From contig CANRWA010000010.1 in the NCBI GenBank assembly GCA_947643415.1, positions 1 to 64,000 of the forward strand: a DNA stretch of 64,000 nucleotides. The letters run 5' to 3'. Position numbers and translations under genes: made by a program. Source of the stretch: an uncultured Clostridia bacterium (GTDB lineage: Bacteria > Bacillota > Clostridia > Lachnospirales > Lachnospiraceae). Below the pieces are notes generated by a model, which was given only the letters and a program-made list of their open reading frames with translations, did no database searches and was not told where the DNA came from. Position 1 is the first letter of the stretch, and the number at the start of each line of letters is the position of its first letter. This document shows, in pieces, positions 35,616 through 44,660 of the stretch.

Positions 35616-35655
35616 CTCAATATACTCATTATAGCAAGTTTCTATTTTATGTCAA
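35616..35655 (-). promoter_or_regulatory. nifS promoter with possible operator
   Basis: TTGACA (35655-35650) and TATAAT (35633-35628) with 16-base spacing on the minus strand. Downstream are the tandem ATACTCA units (35613-35627) shared with 3297-3316, and the dyad CCTAT-N7-ATAGG (35594-35610). A regulator site for an Rrf2-type Fe-S sensor is possible; none is encoded here. Confidence 0.6.
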
Positions 35656-35670
35656 GAGTACAAAAAAATT

Positions 35671-35706
35671 AGCTCAACGGCGGATTCAAATTGACGCCGT
35701 TGAGCT
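35671..35706 (-). terminator. Repeat A, solo hairpin acting as terminator
   Basis: Perfect 12-base arms AGCTCAACGGCG and CGCCGTTGAGCT, followed on the minus strand by AA and seven T residues. It lies 18 bases after the stop of the AAA-ATPase gene. The sequence is an end-to-end version of the ends of the element at 10250-10520. Confidence 0.75.
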
Positions 35707-35724
35707 ATGCTGCAAAAAGGTAAG

Positions 35725-37425
35725 TTACCCGATCAGCACTTCTTTTCCACGGAAAGCAAAGCCATATTTACGGATCTGTTCTTCCCCAATCCCCTGGGAA
35801 AGAAGTACCTGTTCATATTTCTTTTCCTCGATCTGGTCCAGTGCTGCCTGTACGGTTTCCTCCAGTGAGGATTCTTCTTTGGGGTCATGTACCTTAAACT
35901 CCAATATAATGCCATCTTCCCCCTGCCGCAGCGGTCTCAGCATCACATCATATCTTCCAAACCCACTCTCCCTGTTGGAAGTAACCTCATACCTCCCGGC
36001 AAGTTCGACTAACAGCCCCAATACAAACCCATGATAGAATTTCTCCGGCATTGTATATTCTGAGGGATGTTTTCCTCCATCAAAAGAACTGAACATGGAC
36101 AGTGAGATTCTATTCATATAGGCGTTCATCTCCTTTCGGTCGCCTCTTAGGAGGGCCTTAATAAAATCATTGTAATCGCCGGCACTCTCATCAAACCAAT
36201 CCCGTACCATATCTTCAAATGTCAGCCTCACCTCATAATTAGTCAGGGCAAGTTCGTATTCTTTTCCCCGAATTCCTGTTATTTTCAGGTATCCCGCTGC
36301 CACCAGCAGGCTCCAGACAGCCTTTTCACTTCCTGAGAGCTGGTTAAATACCATTTCTTCATGGATCCTGGCCCGGATCGTTTTGCCTGCCAGAAGGAGT
36401 TCAAACTGCATCTTAATATCCCGGTTCCCCTCCCGGATCAGGCGGCTCACCAGTCCGTTGGAGCTTGTGTTCGCCCAGTATGGCTTTAACTGCTTTTTAT
36501 CCAAAAAACAGATAACCGACCACGGGTTATAGATATCCTTCAGATCCCCTATTGTGAAACCATCATACCACTGTTTAACCTCACCTTTATCTGTTATCTG
36601 AAACTCATCCAATGCTGTAAACACTTCCCTCTCAGTAAAGCCAAAACAGGATGCATACTCATTTGATGTCATAGTCACAACATTCAGGTTATTCATATCA
36701 GAGAACATGGACTCTTTGCTAACCCTCGTAATCCCAGTCATAACAGCCCGTTCCAGATAAGGATTGGTTTTAAAAGTGGCATTAAATAAAGATCTTGTAA
36801 AACCAACGATCTCATCCCAGTACCCGCTTAAAAATGCCTCCTGCAGGGGAGTATCATATTCATCCAGCAGGATAATTACCTTTCTGCCATAATATCGGTA
36901 CAGATAATCTGTCAATACATGCAGTGCCATTGGAGCATACCGTTCTGGCATTTCTGCTGTCATTGTCCTGTATTCTTTCTTCTCTTCTTCTGTCAGCACC
37001 TCCGATTCTGTCAGAAATAAATATTTCTTATACAGCATCTTTATCAATTGGCACATCCGGTATACTGCCGACTCATAATTGGTTTCCTTGAGGCTGGCAA
37101 AGGAAAGAAAGATCACAGGATATGTCCCCTGCAGTTCCCTGTATTTATAATTCCCACCTGGGAATTTTTCCCCGTTAGGGGATTTTTCTTCCCAGATCTT
37201 TAGCCCCTCAAAAACCTCTCCCTGTCCTTTATAGTCCACACTGAAAAACCGCTCCAGCATATTCATGTTCAGCGTCTTGCCAAAACGGCGCGGCCTTGTG
37301 ATCAGGGTAACCTTATCCTCGCTCTCCCACCATTCTTTAATAAAAAACGTTTTATCAATATAAAAACAATTTTTACTAATCAGTTCTTCAAAATCCTGCG
37401 CACCGATTGATACTGTCCTTGCCAT
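35725..37425 (-). CDS. AAA-ATPase with C-terminal PD-(D/E)XK-like nuclease domain (DUF1703 type)
   Basis: 566 residues from ATG 37425 behind GGAGGGAG. The N-terminal AAA-ATPase_like part (FYIDKTFFIKEWW, RPRRFGKTLNMNML as P-loop variant, VIILLDEYDTPL as Walker B) is followed by a C-terminal nuclease-like domain (FGRYDVMLRP, GIILEFKVH). Such genes are found in many copies in gut Firmicutes and Bacteroidetes. The function is unsettled, with mobile or selfish behaviour suspected. It ends at a Repeat A hairpin. Confidence 0.88.
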   Translation of the reverse strand: MARTVSIGAQDFEELISKNCFYIDKTFFIKEWWESEDKVTLITRPRRFGKTLNMNMLERFFSVDYKGQGEVFEGLKIWEEKSPNGEKFPGGNYKYRELQGTYPVIFLSFASLKETNYESAVYRMCQLIKMLYKKYLFLTESEVLTEEEKKEYRTMTAEMPERYAPMALHVLTDYLYRYYGRKVIILLDEYDTPLQEAFLSGYWDEIVGFTRSLFNATFKTNPYLERAVMTGITRVSKESMFSDMNNLNVVTMTSNEYASCFGFTEREVFTALDEFQITDKGEVKQWYDGFTIGDLKDIYNPWSVICFLDKKQLKPYWANTSSNGLVSRLIREGNRDIKMQFELLLAGKTIRARIHEEMVFNQLSGSEKAVWSLLVAAGYLKITGIRGKEYELALTNYEVRLTFEDMVRDWFDESAGDYNDFIKALLRGDRKEMNAYMNRISLSMFSSFDGGKHPSEYTMPEKFYHGFVLGLLVELAGRYEVTSNRESGFGRYDVMLRPLRQGEDGIILEFKVHDPKEESSLEETVQAALDQIEEKKYEQVLLSQGIGEEQIRKYGFAFRGKEVLIG

Positions 37426-37469
37426 TGCACTCTCCCTCCATTCCACACTTTCCTTTTCTCATATTGTCC

Positions 37470-38174
37470 CTATGCATGATTCATACTTCTCTTCACCTCA
37501 CGCCATTTTGGATAAAACTCATCCACCAATCCCCAGAACCGCTTATTATGCCCAGCTTCATGCAGATGTGTCAGTTCATGCACAATGACATACTCCAGGC
37601 ATTCCACTGGCATCTGGGCGAGCTGAATATTCAGGCAGATCCGTTTTTTCTGTATATTACAGCTTCCCCACCTTGTCTTCATGCGTCGGAAATGCCACTC
37701 AGATGCATGCTGTCCCACTATCTGCTCATATTTTCCTACAAGTCCCGGCAGCACCCCCGCAATCTGTTCCTGATACCACTTATCTAATTGTCTGCGACGC
37801 TCCTCCCGTGTAGAATGGGCAGTAACACGCATATAGATCTTATCCTCCCGCATTTCAGTCAATGGCTTTTTAAGGGAACGCTCCACAGTAAGTTCATATG
37901 GCATACCCCATAGATCATGAACTTCACCTGATATATATTGTCTCCCTCCTGCTCTGTTTTCCGTTCTCTCTGTATCAAGGATCTCCTTTCGTTTCTTTCT
38001 GATCCAGTCCCATTGCTTTGAAATAAATTCCTTTACATAAGCATCTGGCATGGAAACAGGAACAGACACCATCACTTTCGCTTCTGGTGCCTTAATCCTG
38101 ATATACAGGTTCTTTATCTTCTTTCTGGTGAGAAAGATAGGAATATCATTTATCATCCACTGAATCTCTGTCAT
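37470..38174 (-). CDS. YgjP-like (DUF45) metal-dependent hydrolase
   Basis: 234 residues. HELTHLHEAGHNKRFW is the zinc motif of the family, which resembles WSS1/SprT-type proteases. KTRWGSCN precedes it as usual. The substrate is unknown. Its start overlaps the TPR gene by 4 bases. Confidence 0.9.
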   Translation of the reverse strand: MTEIQWMINDIPIFLTRKKIKNLYIRIKAPEAKVMVSVPVSMPDAYVKEFISKQWDWIRKKRKEILDTERTENRAGGRQYISGEVHDLWGMPYELTVERSLKKPLTEMREDKIYMRVTAHSTREERRRQLDKWYQEQIAGVLPGLVGKYEQIVGQHASEWHFRRMKTRWGSCNIQKKRICLNIQLAQMPVECLEYVIVHELTHLHEAGHNKRFWGLVDEFYPKWREVKRSMNHA

Positions 38175-38983
38175 GATGTCTTCACCACAAAATCACCCTT
38201 CCAGTCCTTCAGCTCTTCTTCAGTTCCTCCATTTACGATAAACATCTCATGATAACGCTCCGCATTCCGACTGTCTCCCAGCCGCTCACAAGCAAGATGT
38301 CCCATCGCCATAGCCTCCAGGCTGTTAGCATCCAGTTTCAGAGCCGCCTGGGCATAATAAAGAGAACGCTCCCAATCCGCCTGTGTCTCATAACACTGCC
38401 CAAGATTGACATATGCCATGGCACACTTTGGATCATAGACCAGAACATCTTCAAATGTGTGAATCGCTCTCTCCAGATCACCCTTCATCTTATAGCAGAC
38501 TCCCAGATTATTTCTGGCATCTGCCAGAGCCGGGTTCTCCTTCAGGGTGGTCTCCAATACCTCCGCCGCATCATTATACAACCCGGCATCCATGGCGCTG
38601 CAGGCAACAAAATACCGGACGACAGCACGCTCTTTCACAGTCTCACAGTCGTCCAGCAGGGCAGAGAGCCTGCGGATGGCGGAATTCAGATGATCTGTAT
38701 TATACAGATCAATTCCCTTCATCAGTTTCCTGTACTGATTTGGTCTGTCCGCAAATATATCCCCCAGTATATGGCCATAAGCATCCTTATAAATCTGCTC
38801 CGCAGACGCTTTCTGCTTATGCAGTGCGCTGGTAGTGGATAATAGCCAGACCAGCAGAACACCCATGATTCTTGCCACATGCTTCCAGTTTGGCTGTGGG
38901 GCAAAAAGAAGGTTGTACACTACCAGAACAATGCTGAGAATAACAAAAACCATATTCAGAAAAGTTATGATCTTCCCCCTCAT
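38171..38983 (-). CDS. Membrane-anchored TPR protein
   Basis: 270 residues. Two hydrophobic helices at about 5-25 and 33-50, then tetratricopeptide repeats (clear units around 135-235, such as NLGVCYKMKGDLERAIHTFE and NLGQCYETQADWERSLYYAQ). Likely a protein-protein scaffold at the membrane. It overlaps both neighbours by 4 bases, so it is a coupled middle gene of the EAL-TPR-YgjP operon. Confidence 0.85.
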   Translation of the reverse strand: MRGKIITFLNMVFVILSIVLVVYNLLFAPQPNWKHVARIMGVLLVWLLSTTSALHKQKASAEQIYKDAYGHILGDIFADRPNQYRKLMKGIDLYNTDHLNSAIRRLSALLDDCETVKERAVVRYFVACSAMDAGLYNDAAEVLETTLKENPALADARNNLGVCYKMKGDLERAIHTFEDVLVYDPKCAMAYVNLGQCYETQADWERSLYYAQAALKLDANSLEAMAMGHLACERLGDSRNAERYHEMFIVNGGTEEELKDWKGDFVVKTS

Positions 38984-40725
38984 GCCTTCTTTCCTCCAAG
39001 CAGTTCAAAAAACTCCTCTTCCGGCATCGGTTTGGCATAATAATATCCCTGTACCTGGTCACATCCAATGCTCTGCAGCAGCTCTACCTGCTCTTTTGTC
39101 TCCACCCCTTCGGCAAGCAGGCCCAGATCCAGCTTATTCGCCATGGATACCACCTGTTCCAGGATCAGCCGCCCCTTATCCGATACCATCATATTCTCCA
39201 TAAATTTCTTGTCCAGTTTGATGACATCAAATGGTGTCTCCAGAAGGATATTCAGCGAGGAATAACCACTTCCGAAGTCATCCATCAGCAGTGTGTATCC
39301 TTCCTCCTTCAGCTCCATAGCTTTCATGCTCACCTGCTGGTCACCCGCTGTCTCTGTAATCTCCAGCTCCAGCAGTTTTCTGTCAATATTACAATCCCTG
39401 ATCAGTTCTGAAAGCACCCGGATACATTCGTTATCTCCCAGATGAACCCGGGATACATTGACAGAAATAGGGCAGGGCGGGATTCCGGCATCTTGGCATT
39501 TCCTGATAAAACGGCATGCTTCTCCCCATATATAATAATCCACTTTCTTTACAAACCCATTCTCTTCAATAATAGGAATAAACTGATCCGGATAGATCAT
39601 GCCACGCTGCGGATGACGCCACCGCACCAACGCCTCCGCCCCGATGATCTCGTTCTTTGCAATACTGTATTTGGGCTGCAGATACATCATAAACTGTCTT
39701 TCTGCTACGGCAGCCTGCATATTTTCTTCAATAAACTTGCGGTTATATAAAGACTCCTTGAACTGCTCCCGGTAAAACAGAATATTCGAGAGTATATTGT
39801 TTTTGGCCGCCTTGCGCGCCATAGCTGCCCGATCCTCCATCTGCCGCATTTCCATCCTCTTATCCTCCACCGGATATACGCCATATGTCATCTGAAGCTT
39901 CACATCCCGGTATGTGCTGACCCTGGCATCTAAGTCATGAATCAGCTCCAGCAGCTCCTCTTCGCTGTCATATTCAGTGACTACCATATACACATCGCTG
40001 CGCAAATTCAGAAAATACTGATCCTCGCGGCAGCATTCCACCAACTGCCTCTTGACAAATGCCAGAACCTCATCCCCAAATTTCTCACCATACAGGTCAT
40101 TAATGATCTTAAATTTACGGATATCAAACTGGATAAATGCAATGTTTTTGTCTGAGGAAAACAGAAGATTATTGACATTTCTCCGAAACCTGCGGTTTCT
40201 GGCAAGCCCTTTCATAAGAACCTGTATCTCATCATTTTCCGGCAGGTCCTCTGGTTTGATGGTGGTATCCGTAATATGCCTGAAATGATCTGCCAGCATG
40301 TCGTCCAAAATATCAATACTGATCTCGATGGCCTTCGGGCATTTCTTCATGATCAGCCCCTCTTTGCGGATCTCTGCCATTCCATCCGGCATAGATATAT
40401 CCTGGCCCAGAATATCACGGCAATTTATAACACCATCCATCTCTTTCGTAAAACGCCGTATAAACTCTTCTGTCTTTATATTGCCATATACCTCCTGCTC
40501 CCGGTCCTGACTGTCATAAAATCCAAGAGCCATTCCCAGCACAAGCAGTGCGGCTGTAATACAGCCGCAGGTCCCCCCCTGACGCATTCCCCCGCCAAAA
40601 CAGGTACTGATCTTAAATGCTGTCTTCAGATCCAGCCCAAAATCCTTCGCATATGCCCCAAACAGAGCCTGCGTACAATGATACTGCTGGCTTAACAGTT
40701 GTTTTGCCTTCTCCTTGTGCGTCAT
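38980..40725 (-). CDS. C_GCAxxG_C_C - degenerate GGDEF - EAL fusion protein
   Basis: 581 residues. Residues about 35-140 match the C_GCAxxG_C_C redox family (CFGGGMRQGGTCGC, with further cysteines near 102 and 128). Next is a GGDEF-type domain whose signature is RSDVY, hence inactive. The C-terminal EAL domain is intact (GAEALVRW, LEITET, DDFGSGYSSL, KLDKKF, AEGVET, QGYYYAKPM). A c-di-GMP phosphodiesterase with a putative redox or metal-responsive input is inferred. Soluble, no membrane helix of note. GGGGGG precedes ATG 40725. It is the first gene of the operon with the TPR and YgjP genes. Confidence 0.85.
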   Translation of the reverse strand: MTHKEKAKQLLSQQYHCTQALFGAYAKDFGLDLKTAFKISTCFGGGMRQGGTCGCITAALLVLGMALGFYDSQDREQEVYGNIKTEEFIRRFTKEMDGVINCRDILGQDISMPDGMAEIRKEGLIMKKCPKAIEISIDILDDMLADHFRHITDTTIKPEDLPENDEIQVLMKGLARNRRFRRNVNNLLFSSDKNIAFIQFDIRKFKIINDLYGEKFGDEVLAFVKRQLVECCREDQYFLNLRSDVYMVVTEYDSEEELLELIHDLDARVSTYRDVKLQMTYGVYPVEDKRMEMRQMEDRAAMARKAAKNNILSNILFYREQFKESLYNRKFIEENMQAAVAERQFMMYLQPKYSIAKNEIIGAEALVRWRHPQRGMIYPDQFIPIIEENGFVKKVDYYIWGEACRFIRKCQDAGIPPCPISVNVSRVHLGDNECIRVLSELIRDCNIDRKLLELEITETAGDQQVSMKAMELKEEGYTLLMDDFGSGYSSLNILLETPFDVIKLDKKFMENMMVSDKGRLILEQVVSMANKLDLGLLAEGVETKEQVELLQSIGCDQVQGYYYAKPMPEEEFFELLGGKKA

Positions 40726-40776
40726 TGATTATCCCCCCAATGATTCTAATTTACTCAAATCTGGTTCATGCGGAGC

Positions 40777-40795
40777 AAAACCGCATTGCGGTTTT
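40777..40795. terminator. glgB terminator
   Basis: AAAACCGCA-TTGCGGTTTT hairpin, with a second GC-rich hairpin-like stretch (GCGGCGCG/GCCGGCGC) between it and the glgB stop. Placed between glgB and the EAL-fusion gene. Confidence 0.65.
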
Positions 40796-40811
40796 TCAAG
40801 CGGCGCGTATC

Positions 40812-43067
40812 TCAGCCGGCGCTTTTTTTACTGCTTTTCTGTGGTGTCTTCGTACAGTTGAAAATCTGAATAGACAATGGTGCCAGTTTACACTCCAGTG
40901 AATTTGGCCTTCCATCACATTTCACCTTCTTTGACTGCTTCACTCTCGGATTTACAAAACCAGTACCGCCATATTCCACAGCATCGCTATTGAATATTTC
41001 TTTGTATTTTCCTGCAAATGGAACTCCCACACAGAAGTCCTCATAAGAAACAGGTGTAAAATTGCAGAGGACAAGAAGTGTCTCCGCCTTACACTTCCTC
41101 ACAAATGCGATCACGCTCCGGTCGGCATCCAATGTACTGATCCAGTCAAAGCCGGCAGGACGCGAATCATCCACATACATGGCAGGGTGCGCCATGTAAA
41201 AGGAATTCAGTATGCTCACATACTGCCTCAGCCGTTCATTATCTGACATCTCGCCATCCACAGGCTCCAGAAGGTTCCAATCCAATTCCCTCTCTTCGCT
41301 CCACTCCCGTTCCTGCCCAAACTCCTGCCCCATAAACAGAAGCTGCTTTCCCGGATGTGCTGCCATATAACCATATGTCAGGCGCAGGCTGGCAAATTTA
41401 TCCTTTCTGTCCCCTGGCATCTTCGTGTACATGGAACCTTTCATATGAACGACTTCATCATGGCTCAGGACAAGGACAAATTCTTCTGAATACTGATATA
41501 CCATACTGAAGGTCAGCATACCATGCCTTCCCTTGCGGAATAACGGATCCGTACGGATATATTCAAGATAATCGTTCATCCAGCCCATATTCCATTTCAG
41601 GTCAAAACCAAGTCCCTCATCCGATGTGCGGCCTGTGACCTGCGGCCACGCCGTAGATTCCTCCGCAATGGAAAGAGTTCCATCCTTCCTTGCATGGATC
41701 TTATCATTGACTCTCTGTATAAATGAGATTGCCTCCAGATTCTCATTGCCCCCATATATATTCGCAATCCATTCACCGTCATTTTTGCCATAATCCAAAT
41801 ATAGCATAGAAGCCACTGCGTCCATGCGGAGTCCGTCTGCATGGAATTCCTCCAGCCAGTAGAGGGCATTGGCAACGAGGAAATTCACCACCTGCGGCCT
41901 GCCATAATTATAGATCAGCGTCCCCCAGTGCGGATGCTCTCCCTGTCTTGGGTCAAAATGTTCGAAAAGGCAGGTGCCATCGAATCTGGCCAGTCCATGT
42001 TCATCCTTTGGAAAATGTGCCGGCACCCAGTCTAAAATGACGCCAATCCCATGACGGTGCATATGATCCACAAAATAACGGAAATCATCCGGGGTCCCAT
42101 AACGTGACGTAGGGGCATAATATCCTGTTACCTGATAGCCCCATGAGCCATCAAAAGGATATTCCATCACTGGCATGAGCTCCACATGGGTATACCCCAT
42201 CTCTTCACAGTACTTGGACAGTGCCGGGGCAATATCCCGGTAGTTGCAGAATGCCTCCTTCTCTTCCACATCTGTATCCTTAGGTTTACAGAATCCCGCC
42301 AGGGATACTTCATAGATGAGCATTGCCTCCTTCTTCACTTTCCATTTCTTACGGGCTTCCATCCATTTCTTATCATCCCATTTATAATCACTGTCCCAGA
42401 CAATACTTGCTGTCCTGGGACGAAATTCGGCATAACTGGCAAAAGGATCTGCTTTCAGCACCTCTTTACCTGTACTGTCCAGTATCCGAAACTTATAGAT
42501 CTCCCCTCTGCCGACACCTGGAACAAATAGTTCATAGATGCCTGCATCTGGCAGAAAGCGCATAGGATGTGAGACAGCATCCCACGCATTGAAATCTCCC
42601 ACAACGCTGACTGCCCTGGCATTGGGAGCCCATACAGCAAAGTATGTTCCCTTCACCCCTCCCACTGCCATGGGATGTGCTCCCAGCTTCCGGTAAATGG
42701 TATCATGAATCCCATTATTGAACCGATTCATATCCAGACCATCTATCTGATGTTCAATGGCATAAGGATCGGGGATCTCTTCCTGTTTCTTTCCCTTTTT
42801 CACGACAAAATGGTAATCCGGAATTTTCTTTGCCGGTATAAGTACTGCATAATATCCGATCTCATCCATTTTCTCCATCTTATACTCTTTCTCCGTGTCA
42901 GAAACCTTCACTTTCACGGAATCGGCATCTCTTAAAAGAGCTGTCACCAATACATGGCTGCGCCCGATCATCCTCGGTCCCAGTACTGTCTCCGGGCTGC
43001 CGCATTCTGCATACTCCAGTGCCTCAATCTCTGGCCACTGCATGTAATCTTCCACTCGTAAAGCCAT
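40812..43067 (-). CDS. glgB: 1,4-alpha-glucan branching enzyme
   Basis: 751 residues: an N-terminal extra domain, a CBM48 domain (about 120-220) and a GH13 barrel. The nucleophile is in DGLRMDAVASMLY, the acid/base in SIAEESTAWP, and the third acid in LVLSHDEVVH. It introduces alpha-1,6 branches into glycogen. GAGGAGG precedes ATG 43067. No other glycogen genes are adjacent. Confidence 0.96.
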   Translation of the reverse strand: MALRVEDYMQWPEIEALEYAECGSPETVLGPRMIGRSHVLVTALLRDADSVKVKVSDTEKEYKMEKMDEIGYYAVLIPAKKIPDYHFVVKKGKKQEEIPDPYAIEHQIDGLDMNRFNNGIHDTIYRKLGAHPMAVGGVKGTYFAVWAPNARAVSVVGDFNAWDAVSHPMRFLPDAGIYELFVPGVGRGEIYKFRILDSTGKEVLKADPFASYAEFRPRTASIVWDSDYKWDDKKWMEARKKWKVKKEAMLIYEVSLAGFCKPKDTDVEEKEAFCNYRDIAPALSKYCEEMGYTHVELMPVMEYPFDGSWGYQVTGYYAPTSRYGTPDDFRYFVDHMHRHGIGVILDWVPAHFPKDEHGLARFDGTCLFEHFDPRQGEHPHWGTLIYNYGRPQVVNFLVANALYWLEEFHADGLRMDAVASMLYLDYGKNDGEWIANIYGGNENLEAISFIQRVNDKIHARKDGTLSIAEESTAWPQVTGRTSDEGLGFDLKWNMGWMNDYLEYIRTDPLFRKGRHGMLTFSMVYQYSEEFVLVLSHDEVVHMKGSMYTKMPGDRKDKFASLRLTYGYMAAHPGKQLLFMGQEFGQEREWSEERELDWNLLEPVDGEMSDNERLRQYVSILNSFYMAHPAMYVDDSRPAGFDWISTLDADRSVIAFVRKCKAETLLVLCNFTPVSYEDFCVGVPFAGKYKEIFNSDAVEYGGTGFVNPRVKQSKKVKCDGRPNSLECKLAPLSIQIFNCTKTPQKSSKKSAG

Positions 43068-43114
43068 AATTAACCTCCTCTATACACATTCTCTGTGCTT
43101 TATTATATAATGTT

Positions 43115-43306
43115 GAGGTCAAAAAGAATTTTGACCCCAACTGATGCCATACGCACAACTACATTGCTTCGCAATTCCCGTCGTGCTAAAAACATTCGCA
43201 TTTCGCTGATTTTCGAAGAAAATCGCTACATGCTCATGTTTTAACGGTCCTCAGGTAAAATTGCGCTTTCGTGCAAGCACGAGCACAATTTATACCTTTT
43301 GACCTT
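43115..43306. repeat. Repeat B: multi-hairpin intergenic cassette
   Basis: GGTCAAAA at the left end (43117-43124) is complementary both to 43129-43136 (short hairpin) and to TTTTGACC at the right end (43297-43304). Between them are further palindromes, such as GCGATTTTC-TTC-GAAAATC and TCGTGC-TT-GCACGA. No ORF. It fills the gap between the DUF1015 and glgB genes on the minus strand and could act as a terminator or a folded RNA. Confidence 0.55.
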
Positions 43307-43313
43307 GGCATCA

Positions 43314-44549
43314 TCATATTTCATGTATAAACAACCCGCTGCGAAGTTTTGGTTCAAACCAGGTCGACTTCGGCGGCATTAAAAGTTTCTGGTCTGCCAC
43401 ATCAAAAAGTTCCGTAATAGAAGTCGGATACAGGGAAAAAGATACTTTCATATCTTCCTCTGCCCTTCGCTCCAGTTCCTCCAGCCCCCGGATCCCTCCG
43501 ACAAAATCAATCCTTGTATCTGTCCTTGGATCACCGATGCCAAGAACCGGCGCAAGAAGATAATCCTGTAATACGGATACATCCAGAGATCCTACGGCAT
43601 CTTTTCCCTCAAAGAGGGCATCCTGTGCTGTCAGGCAATACCACTGTCCTTCCAGATACATGCCAAAAGTTCCCTTCCTCCCTGGCCTTACCGGTTTCAT
43701 ACTCTTTTCCATATGAAAATGTTCGGATACTTTCTGGAAAAACTCTTCCTTCGTCAGTCCATTCAGATCCTTCACCGTGCGGTTGTAATCCATGATCATC
43801 AACTGGTCATGGGGAAACAATACAGAGAGAAAATAATTAAACTCTTCTGTTCCATCATATCCAATATGTTCCTCTCTCCGTTTCACACCTACCTTCACGG
43901 CGGATGCCGCCCTGTGGTGCCCGTCTGCGATATAGATCTGCTCAATCTGCGCAAATGCCTGCTGTACCGCTTCCACTTTCGCAGAGTCACTTATCTTCCA
44001 TACCCTGTGCCCAATCCCATCCGATGCCGTAAAATCATATAACGGTTCCTCCTGTTTCACCTGTCCTACTACTCTGTTTACTATTTCGTTGGAACGGTAG
44101 GCAAGAAAGATCGGACCTGTCTGGGCATTACAGGTATCCACATGGGTGATACGGTCCTGTTCCTTGTCCTCCCTTGTATTTTCATGCTTCTTTATCACAT
44201 TATTTAAGTAATCATCTACTGCAGCGCATGCCGCCAGCCCTGTCTGGGCGCGTCCATCCATCGTCAGCTCATATACATAATAAGCAGAATCCTCATCTCT
44301 GGTGTAGATGCCATCCGCAATCTCTTTCTGCAGAAGTTCCCTTGCCCTCTGATAAACTTCCGGTGCATAAGGATCAACAGAATCCGGAAATCCTGTCTCT
44401 GCACGGTCAATCTTCAGAAAAGACAAAGGTTCTTTCTGCACCTCTGCTTTTGCCTCCTGCCTATTGTAAACATCATAGGGTAATGCTGCCACCCTGCCCG
44501 CCACATCTGCTGTCGGGCGCACACACCGAAACGGTCTGATCGTTGCCAT
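43314..44549 (-). CDS. DUF1015 family protein
   Basis: 411 residues from ATG 44549, behind GGAGG. ATIRPFRCVRPTADVAGRVA, LPYDVYNRQEA and IADGHHRAASA are family hallmarks. The family includes archaeal SerK, an ADP-dependent serine kinase; in many bacteria the gene accompanies serine biosynthesis, but serA and serC are not next to it here. A serine-kinase function is therefore a guess. Confidence 0.9.
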   Translation of the reverse strand: MATIRPFRCVRPTADVAGRVAALPYDVYNRQEAKAEVQKEPLSFLKIDRAETGFPDSVDPYAPEVYQRARELLQKEIADGIYTRDEDSAYYVYELTMDGRAQTGLAACAAVDDYLNNVIKKHENTREDKEQDRITHVDTCNAQTGPIFLAYRSNEIVNRVVGQVKQEEPLYDFTASDGIGHRVWKISDSAKVEAVQQAFAQIEQIYIADGHHRAASAVKVGVKRREEHIGYDGTEEFNYFLSVLFPHDQLMIMDYNRTVKDLNGLTKEEFFQKVSEHFHMEKSMKPVRPGRKGTFGMYLEGQWYCLTAQDALFEGKDAVGSLDVSVLQDYLLAPVLGIGDPRTDTRIDFVGGIRGLEELERRAEEDMKVSFSLYPTSITELFDVADQKLLMPPKSTWFEPKLRSGLFIHEI

Positions 44550-44660
44550 AATATCCTCCATTCCCTTCATCGTTTGCTCATAAAGTTATAAATATGTTTT
44601 TAGTATAACAGATTTGGAATTACTTAGCAATGATTTGGGTATACTACCTTCACAAAAAGA

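Noticed and set aside
35725-37425. AAA-ATPase/DUF1703 gene as part of a defence system
   Set aside because: The family is common as single genes and the neighbours (nifS, YgjP-like protein) give no defence context.
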